Shown here one piece after another: positions 57,963 to 64,000 of a DNA stretch of 64,000 nucleotides. The notes under the pieces are model-generated. The model saw nothing but the letters and a program-made list of their open reading frames with translations, had not been told where the DNA came from and searched no databases. The position numbers and the translations under genes were made by a program. Position 1 is the first letter of the stretch. Every line of letters starts with the position of its first letter. Origin of the DNA: Qipengyuania gaetbuli (GTDB lineage Bacteria > Pseudomonadota > Alphaproteobacteria > Sphingomonadales > Sphingomonadaceae); contig NZ_WTYF01000004.1 in NCBI RefSeq assembly GCF_009827315.1, positions 1,116,001 through 1,180,000 on the forward strand, read 5' to 3'.

Positions 57963-58717
57963 CGCGCCACCTCCTGTGCAAGGGTTGAAAGGGTGATGTC
58001 GTCGCGCGCGGTCACTTCGCCGATCACGATGAGCGCAGGGCTCACCACGGCTTCGGCCTCGACAAGCTCGGGCAGCCAAGCAAGCGGTGCGCGGAGCACA
58101 CGCATTTGCGGGCGCGCGCCGTTTTCGATCACCGCAACCGGCATGTCGGGCGCAAGGCCGTCTTCCATCAGCTTCTCGGCGATCATCGGGGCCGTCTTGA
58201 CGCCCATGTAAATCACAAGCGTGCGGCCCTTGCCGGCAAGGCCTGCCCAATTTTGCTGCTTCAGCCCTTTGCACTGGCCGGCAACGAAGCTGACGATGGA
58301 CGATGCATCCCGGTGGGTGAGCGCGATCTGCGCGGCTGCTGCGGCGCCGTTGGCTGCACTGATGCCGGGGACGACCTCGACGGGAACGCCGGCGGCGCGT
58401 GCCGCCTCGGCTTCCTCGCCGCCGCGACCGAAGATGAAGGGATCGCCGCCCTTCAGGCGGACCACGTCGACGCCCGACAGCGCGATGCGCACCAAGAGGG
58501 CATTGATGTCTTCCTGCGGCATGGTGTGGCGCGCACGCTGCTTGGCCACGGAGACGAGCTCCGCATCGGGCCGTGCGAGCGCCAAAATGCTGGGATCGAC
58601 CAGGCCGTCGTGCACGATGACCGCCGCCCGTTCGATCAGGCGGGCAGCGCGCAGCGTCAGGAGGTCGGGATCGCCCGGCCCCGCGCCGACGAGATGGATG
58701 GTTCCGGGTTTTGCCAT
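57959..58717 (-). CDS. cobA: Uroporphyrinogen-III C-methyltransferase
   Basis: The 252-residue SAM-dependent enzyme methylates uroporphyrinogen III to precorrin-2. Seen: IHLVGAGPGDPDLLTLRAAR, VRLKGGDPFIFGRGGEEA and TLVIYMGV. It makes the siroheme precursor for the sulfite reductase encoded downstream; the next enzyme is encoded at 34690-35460. The preferred start is MAKPGTIHLVG. Confidence 0.94.
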   Translation of the reverse strand: MAKPGTIHLVGAGPGDPDLLTLRAARLIERAAVIVHDGLVDPSILALARPDAELVSVAKQRARHTMPQEDINALLVRIALSGVDVVRLKGGDPFIFGRGGEEAEAARAAGVPVEVVPGISAANGAAAAAQIALTHRDASSIVSFVAGQCKGLKQQNWAGLAGKGRTLVIYMGVKTAPMIAEKLMEDGLAPDMPVAVIENGARPQMRVLRAPLAWLPELVEAEAVVSPALIVIGEVTARDDITLSTLAQEVAR

Positions 58718-58784
58718 TGCGCCAAGATGATCGGCACCGGCCTCCCGCGCCAACCAGAATGAGTGCGCATCAGGGAAGTGGAAA

Positions 58785-58828
58785 TTTTGAAATCGGAAAT
58801 GTCCGCCATGAAAGGCGAAATTTCAAAA
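58785..58828. promoter_or_regulatory. Inverted repeat upstream of the cobA-cysH operon
   Basis: TTTTGAAAT (58785-58793) and ATTTCAAAA (58820-58828) are perfect inverted arms 26 bases apart, in the 170-base gap before cobA. They may be paired sites for a dimeric or tetrameric sulfur regulator. The regulator is unknown. Confidence 0.45.
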
Positions 58829-58887
58829 CCGGCGCTGCGCAGGCGAGAAGGTCAGCTATTCCAGCATCTTCTAATATCGAGATGCGG

Positions 58888-59931
58888 CTATTCGCCCTTT
58901 TCCTTGGCCATGATCGCCAGCAGCTTGTCCAGCTGGTCGCTCGACCGGATGTGCAGGTCGCGCTGCGGGAAGGGAATTTCGATCCCGTTTTCCTTGAACA
59001 GCCACCACAGCTTCTTGAGCACGGCGCTGCGCACGTTCCCTACCCCGTCTTCGGGATCCATGATCCAGCAATGGATGGTGAAATTGACCGAATTGTCGCC
59101 GTACTCGTTCATCCACACGGTCGGCGGCGGGGCCTTGAGCACGCGGTCGCAGCTGGCCGCCGCTTCCAGCATGAGCTTTTCGACGAGGTTCATGTCGGCT
59201 TCGTAGCTGACCCCGACCGGGACCTGCATCCGCACGTTCTTCGACGAATAGGACCAGTTTTCGACCTGGTTGATCATCAGGTTCTCGTTCGGGATCAGGT
59301 ATTCGCGCTGGTCGCGGGTCGTCACCGAAACCGCGCGCACGCCGATCTTGCGGATCTGGCCGAAGCTTTCATTGCCCGCCATGTCGGTGACTGCGATGAC
59401 GTCGCCCGGCTTGATCGACTTGTCCATCAGCAGGATGATCCCGGCGATGAGGTTGCCGAAGGTTTTCTGGAGGCCGAAACCGATTGCCAGGCCGAACGCG
59501 CCCGAGAACACGGCCAGCGCGGTAAGATCGATGCCGAGCAGGTCGATCCCCATGAAGAACGCCGCTGCCCAGATGGCGATGGTGATGATCTTCTCGACCA
59601 GCAATTGCTGCGTGTCGTCGAGGCGCTGGACCCTGCGCACCATGCGGCGGGCAACCCTGCTGGCGAACCAGGCGAAGGCGATGACGCCGAAAACGATGGA
59701 TGCCACGATGAGCACGTCGAACACCGACACGCGCATATGGCCGAGGCTGATCGCCAGCCCGTCCAGCGTGTCGACGATCGAGCCGACCGTCTCGCTCTTG
59801 CCGCTGACCGCTTCCTTGATGCCTTCCGACGCCGCAACCGCCGTTTCGGGCGGTGCAGGTTCTGCAAGGCTCCACGCCTGTTCGACCGGTGCTGCCGTTT
59901 CACTGCTTGCGGGTGGTGTTTCGCCCTGCAC
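58888..59931 (-). CDS. Mechanosensitive ion channel (MscS family)
   Basis: The 347-residue protein has three membrane segments, of which the third (AVFSGAFGLAIGFGLQKTFGNLIAGIILL) is the pore helix TM3, and a C-terminal beta/alpha vestibule (MDKSIKPGDVIAV, GVRAVSVTTRDQREYLIPNE). It is expected to release solutes on osmotic down-shock. GTG at 59931, two bases after the metC stop with AAGGGG upstream, is the chosen start; the first 70 residues are low-complexity. Confidence 0.88.
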   Translation of the reverse strand: MQGETPPASSETAAPVEQAWSLAEPAPPETAVAASEGIKEAVSGKSETVGSIVDTLDGLAISLGHMRVSVFDVLIVASIVFGVIAFAWFASRVARRMVRRVQRLDDTQQLLVEKIITIAIWAAAFFMGIDLLGIDLTALAVFSGAFGLAIGFGLQKTFGNLIAGIILLMDKSIKPGDVIAVTDMAGNESFGQIRKIGVRAVSVTTRDQREYLIPNENLMINQVENWSYSSKNVRMQVPVGVSYEADMNLVEKLMLEAAASCDRVLKAPPPTVWMNEYGDNSVNFTIHCWIMDPEDGVGNVRSAVLKKLWWLFKENGIEIPFPQRDLHIRSSDQLDKLLAIMAKEKGE

Positions 59932-59933
59932 GT

Positions 59934-61145
59934 CTACCCCTTGTCCATCGCGGCAAATGCCTGATCCAGATCGGCAATCAGGTCGCTCGCATCCTCGAGA
60001 CCGATCGATAGGCGAATGCCGCAGCATTCGCCAACCCCCCAGCCATCCTTGGGCCAAGGCATGGTGCTGCGGATCGGGGGAATGTCGAAGGGGATGGCAA
60101 GGCTTTCGAAGCCGCCCCAGCTGTAACCGAGGCCGAACAGGTCGAGCGCGTCGACGAGGCGGCAGCGCGCGGCATCGTCACGATCCTTCAGCACGAAGCT
60201 GAACAGCCCGCACCCGCCGGTAAAATCGCGCTTCCACAGCTCATGGCCGGGTGCGCCCGGCAGCATCGGGCACAGCACATGCGCCACATCGTCGCGCGCA
60301 TCGAGCCATAGGGCGAGTGCGAGCGCGGTGGCCGTCTCTCGCTCCAGCCGCACGCCCATGGTGCGCAGCCCCCGCAATGCGAGCGCGGCATCGTCGGGCG
60401 AGACGACATGGCCGAGCTGTTGCGCCGTCATGCGCAGCTTGCGATACCACCGCTCGCCGGCACTGGCCGCGCCGAGCATGAGGTCCGAATGGCCGCCGAC
60501 ATGCTTGGTCAGCGCGGTGATCGCGATATCGCAGCCATGCGCGAGCGCGGTGAAGCCGAGCGAGGTCGCCCAGGTGTTGTCCACCAGGCTGACCGCACCC
60601 TTCTCGCGGGCAATCCGCGCCAGCGCCGGGACATCGCACACCTCCATCGACAGGCTGCCCGGATTTTCCAGCATGACTGCCTTCGTGTTCTCGCAGAAGG
60701 CAGCGGCAAAGCCGTCCACGTCGAGCGGGTCGAAGAAGCGGTGCTGCACGCCGTAGCGCTTGAGTATTCCCATCGCGGTATTGCGGGTCGGCTCGTAGGC
60801 ATTGTCGGCCACCAGCAGCACGTCTCCGGGCTTCAGGACCGCCATCAACGCGGCGACGATTGCTGCAAGGCCGCTCGGATAGAGCACGGTGCCGGCCGCC
60901 CCGGGCTCCAGTTCGGTGAGCGCATCGCTCAGCGCCCATTGGGTCGGCGCGCCGCGGCGGCCGTAGAAGAAATGGCCGTCGTCATTCGACTTCTGGCCCT
61001 CCCGCAGCGAAGCGCAATCGGCATAGAGATGCGTGCTGGCGCGCCAGACGGGCGGATTGACGACGTGGGCCGAGAAACTGCCAGAGCGCCCCGTTGTGAC
61101 CAGCCGCGTGCCCGCGCGAAGGTCCTTGTCCCGATTGCCTGCCAT
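59934..61145 (-). CDS. metC: Cystathionine beta-lyase
   Basis: The 403-residue PLP enzyme cleaves cystathionine to homocysteine. Seen: Y61 and R63 in HFFYGRRGAPTQWALS, and cofactor K214 in ALTKHVGGHSDLML. MAGNRDKDLRAG is preferred, as earlier ATGs overlap sseA in another frame. It follows sseA after two bases and precedes the mscS gene by two, one transcript. Confidence 0.9.
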   Translation of the reverse strand: MAGNRDKDLRAGTRLVTTGRSGSFSAHVVNPPVWRASTHLYADCASLREGQKSNDDGHFFYGRRGAPTQWALSDALTELEPGAAGTVLYPSGLAAIVAALMAVLKPGDVLLVADNAYEPTRNTAMGILKRYGVQHRFFDPLDVDGFAAAFCENTKAVMLENPGSLSMEVCDVPALARIAREKGAVSLVDNTWATSLGFTALAHGCDIAITALTKHVGGHSDLMLGAASAGERWYRKLRMTAQQLGHVVSPDDAALALRGLRTMGVRLERETATALALALWLDARDDVAHVLCPMLPGAPGHELWKRDFTGGCGLFSFVLKDRDDAARCRLVDALDLFGLGYSWGGFESLAIPFDIPPIRSTMPWPKDGWGVGECCGIRLSIGLEDASDLIADLDQAFAAMDKG

Positions 61146-61147
61146 AG

Positions 61148-61981
61148 TCAGTTTCGCGCCCCGCTTTCCTTCGGTGTGTCGGGGTCTGCGCCCCATTCCA
61201 TCCAGCTTCCGTCGTACAGGACGGCATCGTCCTTGCCTGCCAGTTCGAGCCCGAACAGCAGGACGCAAGCGGTCATGCCGCTGTTGCAGCTGGTGATGAC
61301 CGGCCTGTCGAGATCGACCCCCGCCGCTTCGAAGCGGGCGCGGATTGCGCCCGGAGAGCGATAGGTGCCGTCCTCGTTCAGGAGCGATCCGAAGGGCACA
61401 TTTGCCGCGCCCGGGATATGCCCTTCCGACCCGCTCCCTTCCTCGCCGGCGAACCTCGCGGCATCGCGCGCGTCGACCACCTGCGCCGCTCCGCTGTCTA
61501 GATTGGCCAGCATGTCATCCTTGTCGGCAATGGCGCGCGTTTGCGGGGGTTCGGCGTAATCGCGCGGCGCATGGTCCGCGCAGCCTTCGTCCACCTCGCG
61601 GCCCTCCGCCACCCACTTGCCCAGCCCGCCGTCGAGGATCGCCACATCGGGCTCGCCCGCATGGTCGAACAGGAACCACGCGCGCGCGGCACTGCGGATG
61701 GCGCTGTCGTCGTAAAGAACGATCCGGCTGCCGTGGGTCACGCCCAGTTCGCGCATCCGTTCGGCGAATTGCGCCGGAGTGGGCACCGCCTTGGGTACGC
61801 TGGAGGCAGGGTCGATGAAGCTGGCAAGGTCGAGGAAACGCGCGCCGGGTATGTGGCGCTGCGCGAACTCGGCCTGCGCATCGCGCTCGCTGCCGGGGAG
61901 ATGCATGGTCGCATCGAGGATGACGAGATCCTGCGCCCCCAGGCGGGCGGCGAGCCATTCGGTCGAGACGAGCTTGTCCAT
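61148..61981 (-). CDS. sseA: 3-mercaptopyruvate sulfurtransferase
   Basis: The 277-residue protein has two rhodanese domains; the active cysteine is C232 in ITSCNSGMTACVL, of the CxSGxTA class typical for mercaptopyruvate rather than thiosulfate. It is part of a sulfur unit with metC. The LDGGLGKWVAEGR segment is conserved. Confidence 0.92.
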   Translation of the reverse strand: MDKLVSTEWLAARLGAQDLVILDATMHLPGSERDAQAEFAQRHIPGARFLDLASFIDPASSVPKAVPTPAQFAERMRELGVTHGSRIVLYDDSAIRSAARAWFLFDHAGEPDVAILDGGLGKWVAEGREVDEGCADHAPRDYAEPPQTRAIADKDDMLANLDSGAAQVVDARDAARFAGEEGSGSEGHIPGAANVPFGSLLNEDGTYRSPGAIRARFEAAGVDLDRPVITSCNSGMTACVLLFGLELAGKDDAVLYDGSWMEWGADPDTPKESGARN

Positions 61982-62018
61982 CGGGCCGTGCTAGCGTGGC
62001 CGCACGGCAGTGTCGATG

Positions 62019-63125
62019 TCAGTCGAGCGCCCGCGCCGCGACCGGCGACCAGCTGCGCAGCCCCTCGTCCAGCCTGAAGGGAGCGACGCGCCCGCCATCC
62101 TCGACGCCCTGGCCGATGACGAAGGTCTTCACCTGCGGCGCATCGCCTGCGCCGTCGACACGGACCCGCAGCAGAGGCACGAGCAGCGCCATCGGGCCCT
62201 GACGGATGACCTTTGCCTGCGCCAGCGAGAGGATCAGCTTGCCTTCGTGGCGCACGCTCTGGCCCGGAGCGATCCGGTCGAAGGCATGGCGCTGGTCGAG
62301 CATGGAGGCAGGCGTTGCCACCTGCTGTTCGGCAGGCAAATCGCCATGGGCTGAAATCAGGTCCGCCGACAGCTTCACGTTGGAAAGCGCCGAGGTCGAC
62401 CGGTTGATCAGCGTAACGCGGTAATCGAGCGTCGCATTGGCGAAAGAACGCGTCAGCCTGATCGCCTCTGCCCTGATCTGGATGTCCGCAAGGGCGGGCG
62501 CGGCAGGAGCATTGACTGTCGGCTTCACGACGACAGGCCGCTCGATCTCGGGCGGTGCCGCGTTAGCCGTCCTGCGGCGCCAGACAAAGCATAGCCCGCC
62601 AAGCAGGACGAGGAGCCCTGCGCCGCCGCCGAACCATGTCCACGGCAGGCCTGCCTGCTCCTCAACCGTCTCGGCACCGGCGTCGGCGGGCGGTGCGATC
62701 GGCTCGATATCGGGGAATGGCGTCGGGGTGGGTGGCGTCTCGGGTTGGGTGGATGCCTCCGGCGTCGGTGCAATTTCGCCTGAAACCGGTGCGGACGTGG
62801 CTCGAACCGAAGGCGTGGGGGTGGGCCGCACGGCCTGCGCCGGACGCGGCGTGCTGCCGGTGAGGGGCTCGGGCGTGATCCGGGGGGTCGGTGATTGCGT
62901 CGCGGTCGGAGCCGGAGTCGGCGTGGTCGTGGGCCTCGCAGTCGGGATCGCGCGCGGACGGCGCGGCACGCTGGCGCCTTCGGTATCGACCGGACCCTGC
63001 ACATTCGGGCTGGGCGTCGGCGTCGGCGCCGGAGGAAGCTGGAAATCCTGCACGCCCTGCGCGGCCAGGGACGCTGGCATGGCAAGGACGAGCGCGGCGA
63101 GAGGGAGGCAGAAACGCTTGGTCAT
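62019..63125 (-). CDS. Exported Pro/Thr-rich membrane protein, unknown function
   Basis: The 368-residue protein has a signal peptide (about 1-23), a long Pro/Thr/Ser-rich stretch (about 30-175; repeated TPTP, PTPS), one membrane segment near 185-207 (TWFGGGAGLLVLLGGLCFV) followed by RRR, and a C-terminal folded domain (about 235-365). The layout suggests a periplasmic spacer and a cytoplasmic domain. I recognise no family. Confidence 0.75.
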   Translation of the reverse strand: MTKRFCLPLAALVLAMPASLAAQGVQDFQLPPAPTPTPSPNVQGPVDTEGASVPRRPRAIPTARPTTTPTPAPTATQSPTPRITPEPLTGSTPRPAQAVRPTPTPSVRATSAPVSGEIAPTPEASTQPETPPTPTPFPDIEPIAPPADAGAETVEEQAGLPWTWFGGGAGLLVLLGGLCFVWRRRTANAAPPEIERPVVVKPTVNAPAAPALADIQIRAEAIRLTRSFANATLDYRVTLINRSTSALSNVKLSADLISAHGDLPAEQQVATPASMLDQRHAFDRIAPGQSVRHEGKLILSLAQAKVIRQGPMALLVPLLRVRVDGAGDAPQVKTFVIGQGVEDGGRVAPFRLDEGLRSWSPVAARALD

Positions 63126-63229
63126 GGGATCGGTCGGGTCTGATCGGGAAGCCGCGCTGAATAGGCCGTGAAGCGACCCTGTCCAAGCCTCGCCTTGCGC
63201 AAGCGCGCCATTCGCGGCAGATGCGCGGC

Positions 63230-63688
63230 ATGAGCGACACACCGACCCCCAAGTTCCTGGGCGAAAACAGCCCGCTTCCGGCATCGCCCGAAGAAGCCGA
63301 ACTCGACTACGTCCCCAACCCGCGCAAGGGCCAGCTTTACCTCGTGCGCTTTGCCGCGCCGGAGTTCACCTCGCTGTGCCCGGTCACCGGCCAGCCGGAC
63401 TTTGCGCATCTCGTCATCGATTATGCACCGGGTGACACGATCGTCGAATCGAAGAGCCTGAAGCTCTTCCTCGGCTCGTTCCGCAACCACAACGGGTTCC
63501 ACGAGGACGTGACGGTCGGCATCGGCCAGCGCCTGTTCGGGGAAATGAAGCCCCGCTGGCTGCGCATCGGCGGTTACTGGTACCCGCGCGGCGGCATCCC
63601 GATCGACGTTTTCTGGCAGAGCGGTGCGCCGCCCGAAGGACTATGGCTTCCCGATCAGGGCGTCTCGTCCTATCGTGGGCGCGGCTAA
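63230..63688 (+). CDS. queF: NADPH-dependent preQ0 reductase QueF
   Basis: The 152-residue short-form QueF reduces preQ0 to preQ1 for queuosine in tRNA. Catalytic C50 and D57 are in [15 protein letters not shown], and the substrate segment [15 protein letters not shown] is intact. MSDTPTPKF is chosen; an ATG three codons earlier is weaker. Confidence 0.95.
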   Translation: MSDTPTPKFLGENSPLPASPEEAELDYVPNPRKGQLYLVRFAAPEFTSLCPVTGQPDFAHLVIDYAPGDTIVESKSLKLFLGSFRNHNGFHEDVTVGIGQRLFGEMKPRWLRIGGYWYPRGGIPIDVFWQSGAPPEGLWLPDQGVSSYRGRG

Positions 63689-63708
63689 CGAGTAAGGAGG
63701 TTGTCCGA

Positions 63709-64000
63709 ATGATCGCAAAGCTACCCAGACTCGCCCTGTGGCTGGCTGTCCTGCTGACCCTGTGGTTCCTCGCAGCGGTATTCGGACCCAAGTTCGGGAT
63801 AATCGACTGGCGCTTTGCCCTCGGCACGATGGTCCGCAGCGTCGGCCCCATCCTGATCGGCATCACCGCATTGGTGGCACTGGTCGCCCTCGTTGCGATC
63901 CTGTGGAAGGGACCGCGCGGCGAATGGTGGAAGGCCGTGGTCGCGCTGGCCATTCCCGCTGCCCTGATGGCAGGTCTCAATTCGGTCCGCACCACGGCCG
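63709..64000 (+). CDS. Membrane protein, 3' end cut by window edge (DUF1499-like?)
   Basis: The first 97 residues show three hydrophobic segments (about 8-26, 44-65 and 75-90). A strong ribosome site TAAGGAGG precedes the ATG. Similar N-terminal membrane parts occur in DUF1499 proteins of related bacteria, but the diagnostic domain would lie beyond the window, so this is a guess. Confidence 0.6.
   Translation, partial: MIAKLPRLALWLAVLLTLWFLAAVFGPKFGIIDWRFALGTMVRSVGPILIGITALVALVALVAILWKGPRGEWWKAVVALAIPAALMAGLNSVRTTA

Noticed and set aside
59934..61268. Long metC start at 61268
   Set aside because: The extra 41 residues are Arg-rich, overlap sseA in another frame and are not typical of the family.
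63414..63995. A minus-strand frame covering queF and the edge gene
   Set aside because: Both plus-strand genes have strong ribosome sites and motifs; the antisense frame is Arg/Ser/Thr-rich without features.

Overview
The window is ordinary-looking, gene-dense, high-GC chromosomal DNA with about 70 protein genes, two tRNA genes and no visible insertion sequence, phage, integron or CRISPR array. The gene content and order (pckA / chvI-chvG-hprK-rapZ-EIIA(Man)-HPr; argH-lipoprotein-lysA; cobA-DUF2849-sulfite reductase-DUF934-cysH; sigma factor with a coupled small membrane protein) point to an alphaproteobacterium, most likely Sphingomonadales and probably Erythrobacteraceae. That placement is an inference from family resemblance and synteny, not a database match.

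Layout. 1-10 kb: end of a DUF418 membrane protein, an AraC regulator, two tandem cysteine desulfurases with an ISC-type ferredoxin, a hydrolase, a TonB-like protein behind a possible Zur box, and two putative metallopeptidases. 10-19 kb: PEP carboxykinase divergent from a tightly overlapping block for the ChvG/ChvI two-component system, HPr kinase, RapZ, a PTS EIIA and HPr, then a TrmH-type methyltransferase and an amidohydrolase lipoprotein. 19-27 kb: RmuC, peptide deformylase, RecR, Fmt, TruA, an oxidoreductase, asparaginase and a Crp/Fnr regulator. 27-31.7 kb: tRNA-Val, a cyanide-insensitive-type cytochrome bd operon (with DUF2474), sulfide:quinone oxidoreductase and a TlpA lipoprotein. 31.7-38 kb: argH-lipoprotein-lysA-precorrin-2 dehydrogenase, a receiver-like winged-helix regulator, an ECF-type sigma factor with a membrane partner, and an L,D-transpeptidase. 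38-46 kb: purA, aldo/keto reductase, TrhO, a GST, hisZ, serA and serC, the last with a candidate serC RNA leader. 46-54.8 kb: glycosyltransferase, a PadR regulator with a palindromic operator, RarA plus an RNase H-like partner, tRNA-Thr, Obg, ProB and an NAD epimerase. 54.8-64 kb: assimilatory sulfur operon, MscS channel, cystathionine beta-lyase, mercaptopyruvate sulfurtransferase, a Pro/Thr-rich membrane protein, QueF and a truncated membrane protein at the right edge.

Two themes recur. The first is sulfur metabolism: cysteine desulfurases, sulfide:quinone oxidoreductase, rhodanese-type enzymes, APS reductase, sulfite reductase, siroheme synthesis split over two loci, and cystathionine beta-lyase. 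The second is translational coupling: many adjacent genes overlap by ATGA, GTGA, TTGA or TGATG, and several use GTG or TTG starts. No complete new system stands out. The most unusual items are a relic SAM-dependent methyltransferase fragment fused to precorrin-2 dehydrogenase, a cysteine desulfurase without a canonical start codon, a receiver-like winged-helix regulator, an RNase H-like protein coupled to RarA, and several palindromic regulatory sites.
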